DNA of 64,000 nucleotides, from assembly GCA_016874755.1 (NCBI GenBank), contig VGTH01000007.1, positions 62,001-126,000 of the forward strand, read 5' to 3'. The stretch comes from Deltaproteobacteria bacterium. GTDB lineage: Bacteria; Desulfobacterota; Binatia; UBA9968. The translations under genes were made by a program, and so were the position numbers. Numbering within the stretch: position 1 is the stretch's first letter; each line of letters opens with the position of its first letter. Under the pieces are notes generated by a model that was not told where the DNA came from, did no database searches, and saw only the letters and a program-made list of their open reading frames with translations. This document shows, piece after piece, positions 27,264 through 34,968 of the stretch.

Positions 27264-28433
27264 ATGAGAAAGTCATCAGACGGATCAGGCCGATCGGTTG
27301 GATCTTTAATCTTGATAGTGGCAATGTTCGCGAGCAGCGTCGTCTTTGCCGCCGCCGCGCCGGCGAACTTTGACGCTGAGTGGGCAAAGTTGGTCGCCGC
27401 GGCGCAGCAGGAAGGCACAGTAACAGTCGCTTCCGGCGGCGCGCCGTCGCGCCAGTATCGGCCGGTGGTGGAAGCTTTCACGAAAAAATTTGGTGTCAAG
27501 GTTGAAGTGTCGACCGGCAATGCAACGGACACCGTCAACCGCGTTCTGGCCGAGCGCAAGGCCGGCAAATTCACCATGGACGTGGCGTTGATCAGCTCGC
27601 GCGAGAACCAGCAGCGGCTGGTGCCGTCCGAATCGCTGGTGCCGATCACGCCGATGTTGTTTCATCCGGAAGTGACCGACCTCTCTAAATGGTACAAGAA
27701 CCGCCACATGTATGCCGACAAGTTCAGCAAGTTCACGCTGATCTATCATGCCGGCTTAGAAGACCAATACGAGACTTGGTACAACACCGACAAGATCAAA
27801 GAAGCGGAAATCGCCACACTCAACAAGCAGACCGATGTGTTCGATCCCAAATGGAAAGGCAAGGTCGCCGGCCAGGGTCTGGGCGATCCTTCCGGCATTC
27901 GCCAGATGATCGACAGCTATTTCGAGCCCGACCGCGGCCCCGACTGGGTAAAGAAATACATGATGGATACCGGCGTTACCTTCACCGACGACCGGCGCAT
28001 CCTGGAGACCTGGGTCGTCAACGGACGCTTTCCGCTGCAGTTCGTCGCTACTGGCACCGAGGAGTACGTCGGGCTGGCGAAGAAGGGGCTGCCGATCAAA
28101 CCGCGCTCTCTGGTCAAGAAAGCCGGCGTGCTACGCGCGTCGGGTTCCGGCTGCTGTATCTCGATGTTTGCCAATGCGCCGCATCCCAATACGGCCAAGC
28201 TTTTCGTCAATTGGTTCCTAAGCAAGGAAGGCCAGACGCTGACGCACACGCTGATTCCCAATCTCGATCGCTCATCGCTGCGCACCGATGTGCCCTTTGG
28301 CGAAGTCTCACCGCAGCAGCGCCGCGGCTTTGGCAAAGAGTATGCCTTCCCCGATGCGGATCCGGCCACGGGGGGCAAGCAGGAAGAGGTGCAGAAGTGG
28401 CTCTTCAAGCTCTGGGAGTCGCGGCAGAAGTAG
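27264..28433 (+). CDS. ABC transporter substrate-binding protein, FbpA/AfuA type
   Basis: 389-residue extracellular solute-binding protein. ATG 27264 follows GTGAGG, five bases after the ATPase stop. Residues about 1-30 form the Sec signal (VGSLILIVAMFASSVVFAAAAPAN). Mature landmarks of this family are QEGTVTVASGGAP, VEVSTGNATDTVNRVLAERKAGKF and LFVNWFLSKEGQTLT. Iron, thiamine or other small anions are bound by relatives; the ligand is not evident. Codons 5-14 lie in a GATC-word sequence whose inverted partner follows the gene. Confidence 0.88.
   Translation: MRKSSDGSGRSVGSLILIVAMFASSVVFAAAAPANFDAEWAKLVAAAQQEGTVTVASGGAPSRQYRPVVEAFTKKFGVKVEVSTGNATDTVNRVLAERKAGKFTMDVALISSRENQQRLVPSESLVPITPMLFHPEVTDLSKWYKNRHMYADKFSKFTLIYHAGLEDQYETWYNTDKIKEAEIATLNKQTDVFDPKWKGKVAGQGLGDPSGIRQMIDSYFEPDRGPDWVKKYMMDTGVTFTDDRRILETWVVNGRFPLQFVATGTEEYVGLAKKGLPIKPRSLVKKAGVLRASGSGCCISMFANAPHPNTAKLFVNWFLSKEGQTLTHTLIPNLDRSSLRTDVPFGEVSPQQRRGFGKEYAFPDADPATGGKQEEVQKWLFKLWESRQK
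27276..27305. repeat. GATC-word repeat, left copy, inside signal-peptide coding region
   Basis: The sequence starting TCAGACGGATCAGGCCGATC is composed of the words GGATC/CGATC. Its first 11 bases are the exact complement of the last 11 bases of the copy at 28442-28480. It codes for residues SDGSGRSVGS ahead of the hydrophobic core of the signal peptide. Confidence 0.6.
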
Positions 28434-28441
28434 TGGCCCGG

Positions 28442-28480
28442 AGATCCGACCGATCCGTCGGATCAGTCCGATCCGTCTGA
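28442..28480. repeat. GATC-word repeat, right copy, just before the permease start
   Basis: AGATCCGACCGATCCGTCGG followed by more GATCCG words, ending GATCCGTCTGA at 28480, three bases before the permease ATG at 28483. It is an approximate inverted partner of 27276-27305, so the two copies flank the binding-protein gene. Confidence 0.65.
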
Positions 28481-28482
28481 TC

Positions 28483-30267
28483 ATGGCACCAAGCTCCACC
28501 CTCGACCAAGTTAGCACTGCGCCAGTAGCCCCGGTGGCAACCTTGACCAAGGGCCATTTCACCATGGCCGTGGTGCTGCTGGCGCTTGGCTATATTCTTA
28601 TCTGGCCGGTGCTGCTGCTGTTGATCAACAGCTTCAACGCCGCCGGCGACTGGTTCGTCGAGCCGCGCCGCTGGGGCGTCGACCACTGGGTCAATGGTTT
28701 TCAACGTCCCGGTCTGCTGCGCTCGCTCGGCAATTCGCTATTGATCTGGGCGCTGACCGTGGTGATTAGCTTCCCCATCGGGGTCGCCATTGCCTGGCTC
28801 CTGGCGCGCACCAAAATTCCCTGCAGCCGCACGTTGGAGTTCTTGTTCTGGGTCTCCTACATGGTGCCGAGCTTGCCGACGACGATCGCCTGGATCACTT
28901 TGCTCGACCCCGACATCGGCATGATCAACGTCGGCCTGAAGAATCTTTTCGGCCTCGACCAGGGGCCGTTCAATATTTTCAGCGTGCCGGGGATAGTTTG
29001 GGCCAATCTGATGGGCCACGGCATCTCGATCAAAGTCATGCTGATGACCCCAGCTTTTCGCAACATGGACTCGACCCTCGAGGAGGCGGCGCGGGTTGGC
29101 GGCGCGAGTAACTTGCGCACGCTATTCAAGGTGACCTTGCCGCTGATGGTCTCGCCGATGATCATGGTCTTCGCGCTGCAATTGCTGCGGGTCTTTCAAT
29201 CTTTCGAAACCGAGTATCTGCTCGGTGTGCCGTTTGGCTTTTACGTCTATTCGACCAAGGTCTATGCGTTGGCGCGCAATGCCATACCCAATTACGGCGA
29301 GGCCACGGTGCTCGCGAGTATTACGTTGTTAATCATTGCGCTGATCATTCCGCTGCAGCGCTGGATTCTCGACCGGCGCCGCTACACGACCATTACCGGC
29401 GCCTTTCGGCCCGGCTTGCTCGACCTTGGCAAGTGGAACTATGCCGCCTTCGCGGTGATTGCGACGCTACTCGTGCTGCTTACGATTGGCCCGTTGGTGG
29501 TGCTGGTGCTGGGAAGCTTCATGCAGCGCATCGGCTATTTCATGCTCGGCTATACCTTCGAACATTGGCGGCTGGTGCTAAGCGATCCGGTTTTCATCAA
29601 AGCGCTGCGCACGACGTTGGTTTTGGCGAGCGCCGCGGCGCTCTGCAGTCCGTTGCTGTTTTCGGTGATCGCCTACATCATCGTCCGGACCAAATTGCCG
29701 GGGCGCAATGCGCTGGACTTGATGATCTGGAGCGGCGGCGCCATTCCCGGCATTCTTGCCGGCCTGGGGCTGCTCTGGCTGTTCGTCGGCACGCCGGGTT
29801 TGAACTTGCTGTTTGGCACTATCTGGGCGCTGATTCTGGTCGTGATCCTCCAAGGCAAGACCACCGGCGTCAACATCATGAAGGGGGTGCTGGTTCAGGT
29901 CGGCGCCGACATGGAAGAGGCGGCGCGGGTCGCCGGCGCGGGCTGGATCCGCACCTATTTTCGCATTTGGCTGCCGCTGCTGGCGCCGACATTGATCCTC
30001 TTGGCGGTGATGAATTTCGTCAGCGCCGCCGGCGCGACCAGCAGTATCATTCTTTTGGCATCGCGCGATACCATGACGCTATCTCTGATGGCCTTGGAAT
30101 TGTCTGCCACCGCTGTGAGCAACCGTGAGGCGGCCAGCATTATTAGTATCTTTATCATTGCGATTACCTTCGTGGGTGCGCTGCTAGTGCGCTACTGCGG
30201 CCGGCGCGTGGGCGTGCGCCACGACATGCATGGCAGCGCGGTGGGCGCGAGCGCGCGATCAAGATAG
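28483..30267 (+). CDS. ABC transporter permease, FbpB/ThiP-type fused double permease
   Basis: 595-residue inner-membrane protein with two homologous permease halves. The first EAA loop is TLEEAARVGGASNLRTLFKVTLPLM near residue 200; the second is DMEEAARVAGAGWIRTYFRIWLPLLAP near residue 480. Each half carries about six helices. This fused form is typical of iron, thiamine and putrescine-class importers. The start ATG 28483 (MAPSSTLDQ) is preferred; the upstream extension to 28288 overlaps the binding-protein gene and is basic and unlikely. No Shine-Dalgarno is visible because the GATC-word repeat occupies the site. Confidence 0.9.
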   Translation: MAPSSTLDQVSTAPVAPVATLTKGHFTMAVVLLALGYILIWPVLLLLINSFNAAGDWFVEPRRWGVDHWVNGFQRPGLLRSLGNSLLIWALTVVISFPIGVAIAWLLARTKIPCSRTLEFLFWVSYMVPSLPTTIAWITLLDPDIGMINVGLKNLFGLDQGPFNIFSVPGIVWANLMGHGISIKVMLMTPAFRNMDSTLEEAARVGGASNLRTLFKVTLPLMVSPMIMVFALQLLRVFQSFETEYLLGVPFGFYVYSTKVYALARNAIPNYGEATVLASITLLIIALIIPLQRWILDRRRYTTITGAFRPGLLDLGKWNYAAFAVIATLLVLLTIGPLVVLVLGSFMQRIGYFMLGYTFEHWRLVLSDPVFIKALRTTLVLASAAALCSPLLFSVIAYIIVRTKLPGRNALDLMIWSGGAIPGILAGLGLLWLFVGTPGLNLLFGTIWALILVVILQGKTTGVNIMKGVLVQVGADMEEAARVAGAGWIRTYFRIWLPLLAPTLILLAVMNFVSAAGATSSIILLASRDTMTLSLMALELSATAVSNREAASIISIFIIAITFVGALLVRYCGRRVGVRHDMHGSAVGASARSR

Positions 30268-30302
30268 CGCTTGCTCTTGCATGGCGGCTTGTCCCTGCGT
30301 TC

Positions 30303-30337
30303 ACAAAAATATTGCTTAATACCGTAAATTTTTGTGG
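30303..30337. other. AT-rich dyad between permease and FecR genes
   Basis: CACAAAAAT (30303-30311) and ATTTTTGTG (30329-30337), perfect 9-base inverted repeat with a 17-base loop. It lies 36 bases after the permease stop and 98 bases before the FecR gene. It could be a terminator (T-run in the right arm), an operator, or part of a promoter. The rest of the 167-base gap shows no gene. Confidence 0.45.
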
Positions 30338-30434
30338 ACATTTTTCTGCGTATTCGGTAAAGACAAGAAGAATCACTATCGCGAAAGCTTCGAATGAGCC
30401 CCACGCGCGTGTCTTGGCGTTAGGGGTTCCATAT

Positions 30435-30884
30435 ATGAGTTCCATCGCTCGCGCTGTACTCGCCACGATTGTCGCTTCGCTGGCTCTTTTGTCAGGCGCC
30501 GTTGCGTGGGCTGACATCGGCCAAATCAAATCCCTTTCCGGGGAAGTTTACCTGATCAGAAACTCCGTGCAGCAGCGTGCCGCAGTGGGCGGCCTGGTGC
30601 AGCAGGGCGACGTGCTGGCCACCGGCGCCAATAGCAGCGCGGGTATCACCTTCGTCGACAATTCGCGTCTCTCGGTCGGCTCCAACACACGCATTGAAAT
30701 AGCTCAATACCGCTATGACCCGACAACCCAGGAAGGCGTATTTCTGACCGATATCAAACGCGGGACGCTTTACGTCGTTTCTGGAACCATCGCTAAACAG
30801 CCCGGCGAGCCCATGAAGGTTAGGACGCCGACAACGGTGATCGCGGTGCGCGGCACCACGCTCGCGGTCAAAGTTGAAGAGTGA
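30435..30884 (+). CDS. Exported FecR-domain protein
   Basis: 149 residues. A Sec signal (residues 1-26, IARAVLATIVASLALLSGAVAWA) is followed by a FecR-type domain: IGQIKSLSGEVYLIRNSVQQ, VQQGDVLATGANSSAGITFVD, SNTRIEIAQY and a final VRTPTTVIAVRGTTLAV. This is a stand-alone domain without the kinase, anti-sigma or transmembrane parts of classical FecR, a form often found with OmpA-like or adhesin genes. The next gene, an OmpA lipoprotein, begins two bases after its stop, so the products probably work together in the periplasm. Confidence 0.87.
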   Translation: MSSIARAVLATIVASLALLSGAVAWADIGQIKSLSGEVYLIRNSVQQRAAVGGLVQQGDVLATGANSSAGITFVDNSRLSVGSNTRIEIAQYRYDPTTQEGVFLTDIKRGTLYVVSGTIAKQPGEPMKVRTPTTVIAVRGTTLAVKVEE

Positions 30885-30885
30885 C

Positions 30886-31521
30886 ATGATGTCGAGACGC
30901 AGCCGCAGAAAAAGCAGCAACAAGATCGCGCTCTACAGCGCGCTCTTGGTTTGTGCGCTGTGGCTAGCTGGCTGCACCACCGCGACCAATACGACGGTCA
31001 TCCTACTGCCAGAAAAGGACGGCCGGGAAACCTCGGTGATTGTCGGCGAGGGTGGGAACACCATTGTGTTGAACAAGCCGTTGCAGGTGGCGATTATCGA
31101 TACCCGTCGGGCGATGCGGCAAGTCGACATGACTCTCGATGAAGTAAACAAAATGTTTGCCGAGGCGCTCGCTGCGCAGCCGCCCGAACCGATCAAGTTT
31201 ACACTTTATTTCATTACCGGCGGCACTAACCTGACCGCGGATTCACAGCCCTATGTGGAAACCATCATCAGGGAAGTCGCCAAGCGGGTGGCCGTCGAGG
31301 TGGAGATCACCGGCCACACCGACCGCGTCGGCAGCCTCGCGGACAACGATAAACTCTCTTTGCAGCGGGCTGACGCCGTGCTCAATATTCTTCAGCAACG
31401 GGGCCTGGCGCCAAGCAGTTTCAAGCGCACGGTGGGGCGCGGCGAGCGCGAACCGCTGGTGCCGACCGCGGACGAAGTTGCCGAGCCGCGCAACCGCCGG
31501 GTTGAAATCATCCTGCGTTAG
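30886..31521 (+). CDS. OmpA-family lipoprotein
   Basis: 211-residue outer-membrane lipoprotein. Start ATG 30886 or 30889. The signal ends in the lipobox ALWLAGC (Cys about residue 33). The C-terminal OmpA domain has the peptidoglycan-binding pattern VEITGHTDRVGSLADNDKLS and a final RGEREPLVPTADEVAEPRNRR. The middle region, residues about 60-110, has no recognised fold. It is coupled to the FecR-domain gene (two-base gap), an arrangement that suggests a cell-wall-anchored surface or regulatory complex. Confidence 0.9.
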   Translation: MMSRRSRRKSSNKIALYSALLVCALWLAGCTTATNTTVILLPEKDGRETSVIVGEGGNTIVLNKPLQVAIIDTRRAMRQVDMTLDEVNKMFAEALAAQPPEPIKFTLYFITGGTNLTADSQPYVETIIREVAKRVAVEVEITGHTDRVGSLADNDKLSLQRADAVLNILQQRGLAPSSFKRTVGRGEREPLVPTADEVAEPRNRRVEIILR

Positions 31522-31700
31522 CTGGCGCCGTCGCTGCTCGCAATTCGTTCGAGCCGTTCAAACAATTCAAACCCTTCGCTACGGGACCATTCAGGGCTCA
31601 CCGTTCCTCGAAATCCACTTGCCGGAGCAGCGACCGCTTATGGTTGCGTCGCGAGCGTCGCACCCGCGCTTCACTTGCTTTTCAGTGCCACGTGAACTCC

Positions 31701-31958
31701 ATGTCCCAACAGACCGTCACAGATGCTCTCGTCGAATATCTTATCTCGCGCAACGTGACCCATGTCTTCGGCGTGCTCGCCCACACGCTGTTTCCCATTG
31801 GCGACGCGATGGCGAAGCTTCGGGAGCAGCGGCACTGGGCATCGTCCATGCCGGTGCCGCCACTCGTTCTCGGGCATCTCGTCCTTGTCCTGCGTCGCCA
31901 GGGTCAGGCTGGCGCACAGATTTCTGCTGAAAACCCAAGAAGGCTTCGAGCGGCGTAG
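31701..31958 (+). pseudogene. Truncated N-terminus of a thiamine-pyrophosphate enzyme
   Basis: The frame starts MSQQTVTDALVEYLISRNVT and continues HVFGVLAHTLFPIGDAMAKL, matching the beginning of acetolactate-synthase/benzoylformate-decarboxylase type proteins (normally a VFGVPGHTLFPLGDAL-like segment). After about 40 residues the similarity ends in low-meaning sequence and a stop at 31958. The remaining 500 or so residues of the enzyme are absent. It is a gene relic at the edge of a decay zone. The start lacks a clear Shine-Dalgarno. Confidence 0.65.
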
Positions 31959-32048
31959 CCTGAACCCGACGCGCGGTTCTTGCATTTACGCGCCGACGTA
32001 TCATGCTTGAGATGACATCACGAAAAACCCATCGAGGAGGCAACTCGT

Positions 32049-32672
32049 ATGAAAAAAAGCATTGCGGTATGCGTGCTGGTCCTGTCTTTGGCCTTGGTTG
32101 GCGCAGCGGCTCGGGCGCAGGAAGCTAACCCGGGCGGCGGCACCACGCAACTGCGTTCGCCGGATGTGGTCTACGTGCCAACGCCGACGGAGGTGGTCGA
32201 GGCCATGCTCAAAGTCGCTAAAGTCGGCAAGGGCGACGTGGTTTATGACCTTGGCTCGGGCGATGGGCGCATTCCGATATTGGCCGTGGAAAAATACCAT
32301 GCCGAGCGGGCGGTCGGCATCGATATCAACCCCGAGCGGGTGCGCGAAGCCCAGGCCAACGCCAAGAAAGCCGGCGTCGAAGATCGCGTGCGCTTTCTCA
32401 ATCAAGATCTGTTCGAGTCGAAGATCAGCGATGCCACCGTGGTGACGTTGTATCTGCTCAGCACGCTGAACGTGAAATTGCGGCCCAAGCTGCTCGAAGA
32501 TCTCAAATCTGGCACGCGCGTGGTCTCGCACGCTTTCGATATGGGGAGTTGGAAACCGAAGGAAACGCTGACGATCGACGGGCGACAGGTTTATTTTTGG
32601 ATCATTCCGCAGAAGGGCACGCCGGAATACCAGGCCGCCATGGCGGCGGCGGGGAAGACGACGAGCCGGTAG
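32049..32672 (+). CDS. Exported class I SAM-methyltransferase-like protein
   Basis: 207 residues with a Sec signal (residues 1-24, SIAVCVLVLSLALVGAAARA) ahead of a Rossmann methyltransferase domain. Motif I is VVYDLGSGDGRIPILAVE, followed by AVGIDINPERVREAQANA and a motif IV-like TVVTLYLLSTLN. ATG 32049 has GAGGAGG at good spacing. The combination is odd because S-adenosylmethionine is not normally available outside the cytoplasm. Relatives with the same layout occur in other environmental genomes. Function unknown; methylation is not proven. Confidence 0.85.
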   Translation: MKKSIAVCVLVLSLALVGAAARAQEANPGGGTTQLRSPDVVYVPTPTEVVEAMLKVAKVGKGDVVYDLGSGDGRIPILAVEKYHAERAVGIDINPERVREAQANAKKAGVEDRVRFLNQDLFESKISDATVVTLYLLSTLNVKLRPKLLEDLKSGTRVVSHAFDMGSWKPKETLTIDGRQVYFWIIPQKGTPEYQAAMAAAGKTTSR

Positions 32673-33021
32673 GCGCGGTTGCGCTCGGAAAAATCGATGA
32701 TGGAGGATTGAAGATGGAGGATCGCGTTGATCAGCTACATTCGAGCTGTGCGCGGCGGTTTTGATATAGCATCTGAGCTGAGCGGGGATATGGGTGCAGC
32801 GCGCTAGGGGGCGACGTGGCGCTGCTTTGAATAGAGGTTACTGTGCCGGCGCTGGTATACGATTTGCTCAACCCTACCTGGGTTCTGAAAGCGGCGGCCA
32901 GAGGGCGGTTTTTCCAACACAAACGCGGCGCCCCGAAGGGTTTTTCAACGGTCGGGACTGAAGGAAATGTCCGCGTCGCCGAGCCATTACAAACCTCGCC
33001 AATCGTGCGGCTGCGAAGCCT
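32673..33021. other. Gene-free interval with a word-type repeat fragment
   Basis: 349 bases without a credible gene. Near 32695-32727 it contains GATGGAGGATTGAAGATGGA, a fragment of the word-type repeats but without a detectable opposite arm. An open frame at 32843-33025 has low-complexity, unconvincing content. No recognisable promoter or RNA gene. Confidence 0.5.
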
Positions 33022-34942
33022 ATGACCGAAAACCCCCAGAGCACGGCAGCTGACGCTGCCAAACAAAGCGTCCCCCTGACCCGCGCCGCGCACGCCCAGT
33101 GGTACAAAGATGCAATCCTTTGCGAAATCCATGTGCGCGCCTTTTGCGATGGCAATGGCGATGGTATCGGTGACTTTAAAGGGCTCACTGAAAAGCTCGA
33201 CTACTTGCAGGACCTGGGGTTTACGGCAATCTGGCTCTTGCCGTTCTAGCCGTCGCCGCTGCGCGACGACGGCTACGATATTTCCGACTACACCGACATT
33301 CATCCGAGTTATGGCACGCTGCAAGATTTTCGCGCTTTTTTGAGAGCGGCGCACCAGCGCAATCTGCGGGTCGTCACCGAGCTGGTGATCAACCATACCT
33401 CGGATCAGCACCCCTGGTTCCAGCGCGCGCGGCGCGGCAAGTGCGATTGATCGATGCGGTGCCGTTGCGTGCCAACGGTGCGACCGCCTACGTCAGTATC
33501 GTGCAAGTGCAGTACCACGAGGGAGCTGCGGAAGATTATCTGCTGCCGATTCGCTATGCGAGTGGCGAGCGTTCGGGAGAGCTTAAGCTTTCCCAGGCCG
33601 TCATCGCTCAGCTGGCCGTGGGGTTGCAGCCAGTCGAGGAGGGCGTTGTCTATGATGCGCTGATCGACGCCGACTTCGCCGGCACGCTGCGCGACGCCAG
33701 CGTGCGGCGTCGGGTTGTGAAATCAGCGGATGAGGATGGCATTGAAGTAGCGGCCGTGCCAGCGCGCGGCTTGCGCAAACTAATCGGTCCGCCGGCGATC
33801 ATCCCGGCGGCCACCTGGGTGCGCGACGAGGAAAACCATACTTCCGTGATATTTGGCGAGCGCTTGGTGCTCAGGGTGTTTCGACGCTTGTATGCGGGCA
33901 TCCATCCCGATTTGAAAATTAATCGCTTTTTGAACGATAGGACGAGTTTTCGCCACGTTCCGACGCTGGCCGGACACATCGAGCTGCGCTGCCCCGATCG
34001 CGCGCCGACGGTGGTGGCGATCCTCCAGGGCCGGGTGTTGCACGAAGCCGACGCTTGGAGCTACACACTCGACGCGCTGAAGCAGTTTTTTGAGCGGTGT
34101 CTGCCACGTCCCTGTGACGTTGAATTTCCGCGCCGTCATCTCGTCGACTTGGCGGAGGAAGAGATTTCCGAGGCGGCGCAGGAGCTGATCGGTGGCTACC
34201 TTGCGTCCGCGGGACTTTTGGGACAACGCACCGGCGAGTTCCACATTGCGCTGTCGAACGCTGGCGAGGAGCCGCAATTCGCCCCTGAGCCATTCACGTT
34301 GCAGGACCGCCAATCGTTATATCAGAACCTGCGCGCCTCGGCGCAGCGAGCGCTGGCACTCCTGCGCCAGCGCTTGGCGCAACTGGCGGAACCGCTCAAG
34401 CCTCTAGCCAGCGAGATTGGCGGCGCCGAGGGGCGCCTTTTGGCGCGCTACCGGATGCCGCTCGATAGGAAGATTACCGGGCTGCGGCTGCGCTGCCATG
34501 GCGATTACCATCTCGGACGAGTGCTGTTTACCGGCAAGGATTTTGTGCTCGTCGATTTCTCGGGCGAGCCCGGTCGCCTGCTCGGTGAGCGGCGCCTGAA
34601 GCGCCCGGCATTGCGCGACGTGGCATCCATGCTGCGCTCGTTCGACAATGCGGCCCGGGTGGCCGTGCGCACCAGCGGTCATCGCGTCGAGGACGCGGTG
34701 GCGCTCGAACCTGGGCGCACTTTTGGAATCGCTGGGTTTGCGCCGTGTTTCTCAAGAGGTATTTTCAAGCGGTTCAGCGCAGTGCTTTTCTGCCGAAAAC
34801 CAAAGAAGAAAACAAAGTGCTGCTCGACGTGCTCCTGCTCGATAGGGCGATTTATGAATTGACCGACGCACTCAACACTCGATTGGAGTGGGTTGACGTG
34901 CCGCTGGGTGGCTTGGTCGAGCTGCTAAATCGCGAGGAGTGA
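33022..34942 (+). pseudogene. Decayed trehalose synthase-maltokinase fusion gene
   Basis: Three reading frames hold consecutive parts of one TreS-Mak fusion. Part 1 (33022-33450) is the TreS start: AQWYKDAILCEIHVRAF, GIGDFKGLTEKLDYLQDLGF, then an amber TAG at 33247 exactly where the family has Y in [14 protein letters not shown]. The frame then continues [20 protein letters not shown] and [19 protein letters not shown]. There a deletion removes most of the TreS barrel. Part 2 (33441-34710) is maltokinase: RLIDAVPL and the APH-like HGDYHLGRVLF and VLVDFSGEPGR. Near 34707 a frameshift moves the reading to the frame holding WAHFWNRWVCAVFLKRYF and DRAIYELTDALNTRLEWVDVP, ending at 34942. Confidence 0.85.
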
Positions 34943-34968
34943 CTCTTGCGCCACCGATCAAAGCGCGC

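Noticed and set aside
31253-31930. 225-codon frame overlapping the OmpA gene
   Set aside because: It overlaps the OmpA domain in another frame and has low-complexity Arg/Ser sequence.
32843-33025. Small gene upstream of the treS relic
   Set aside because: No Shine-Dalgarno, no family resemblance, low-information sequence.
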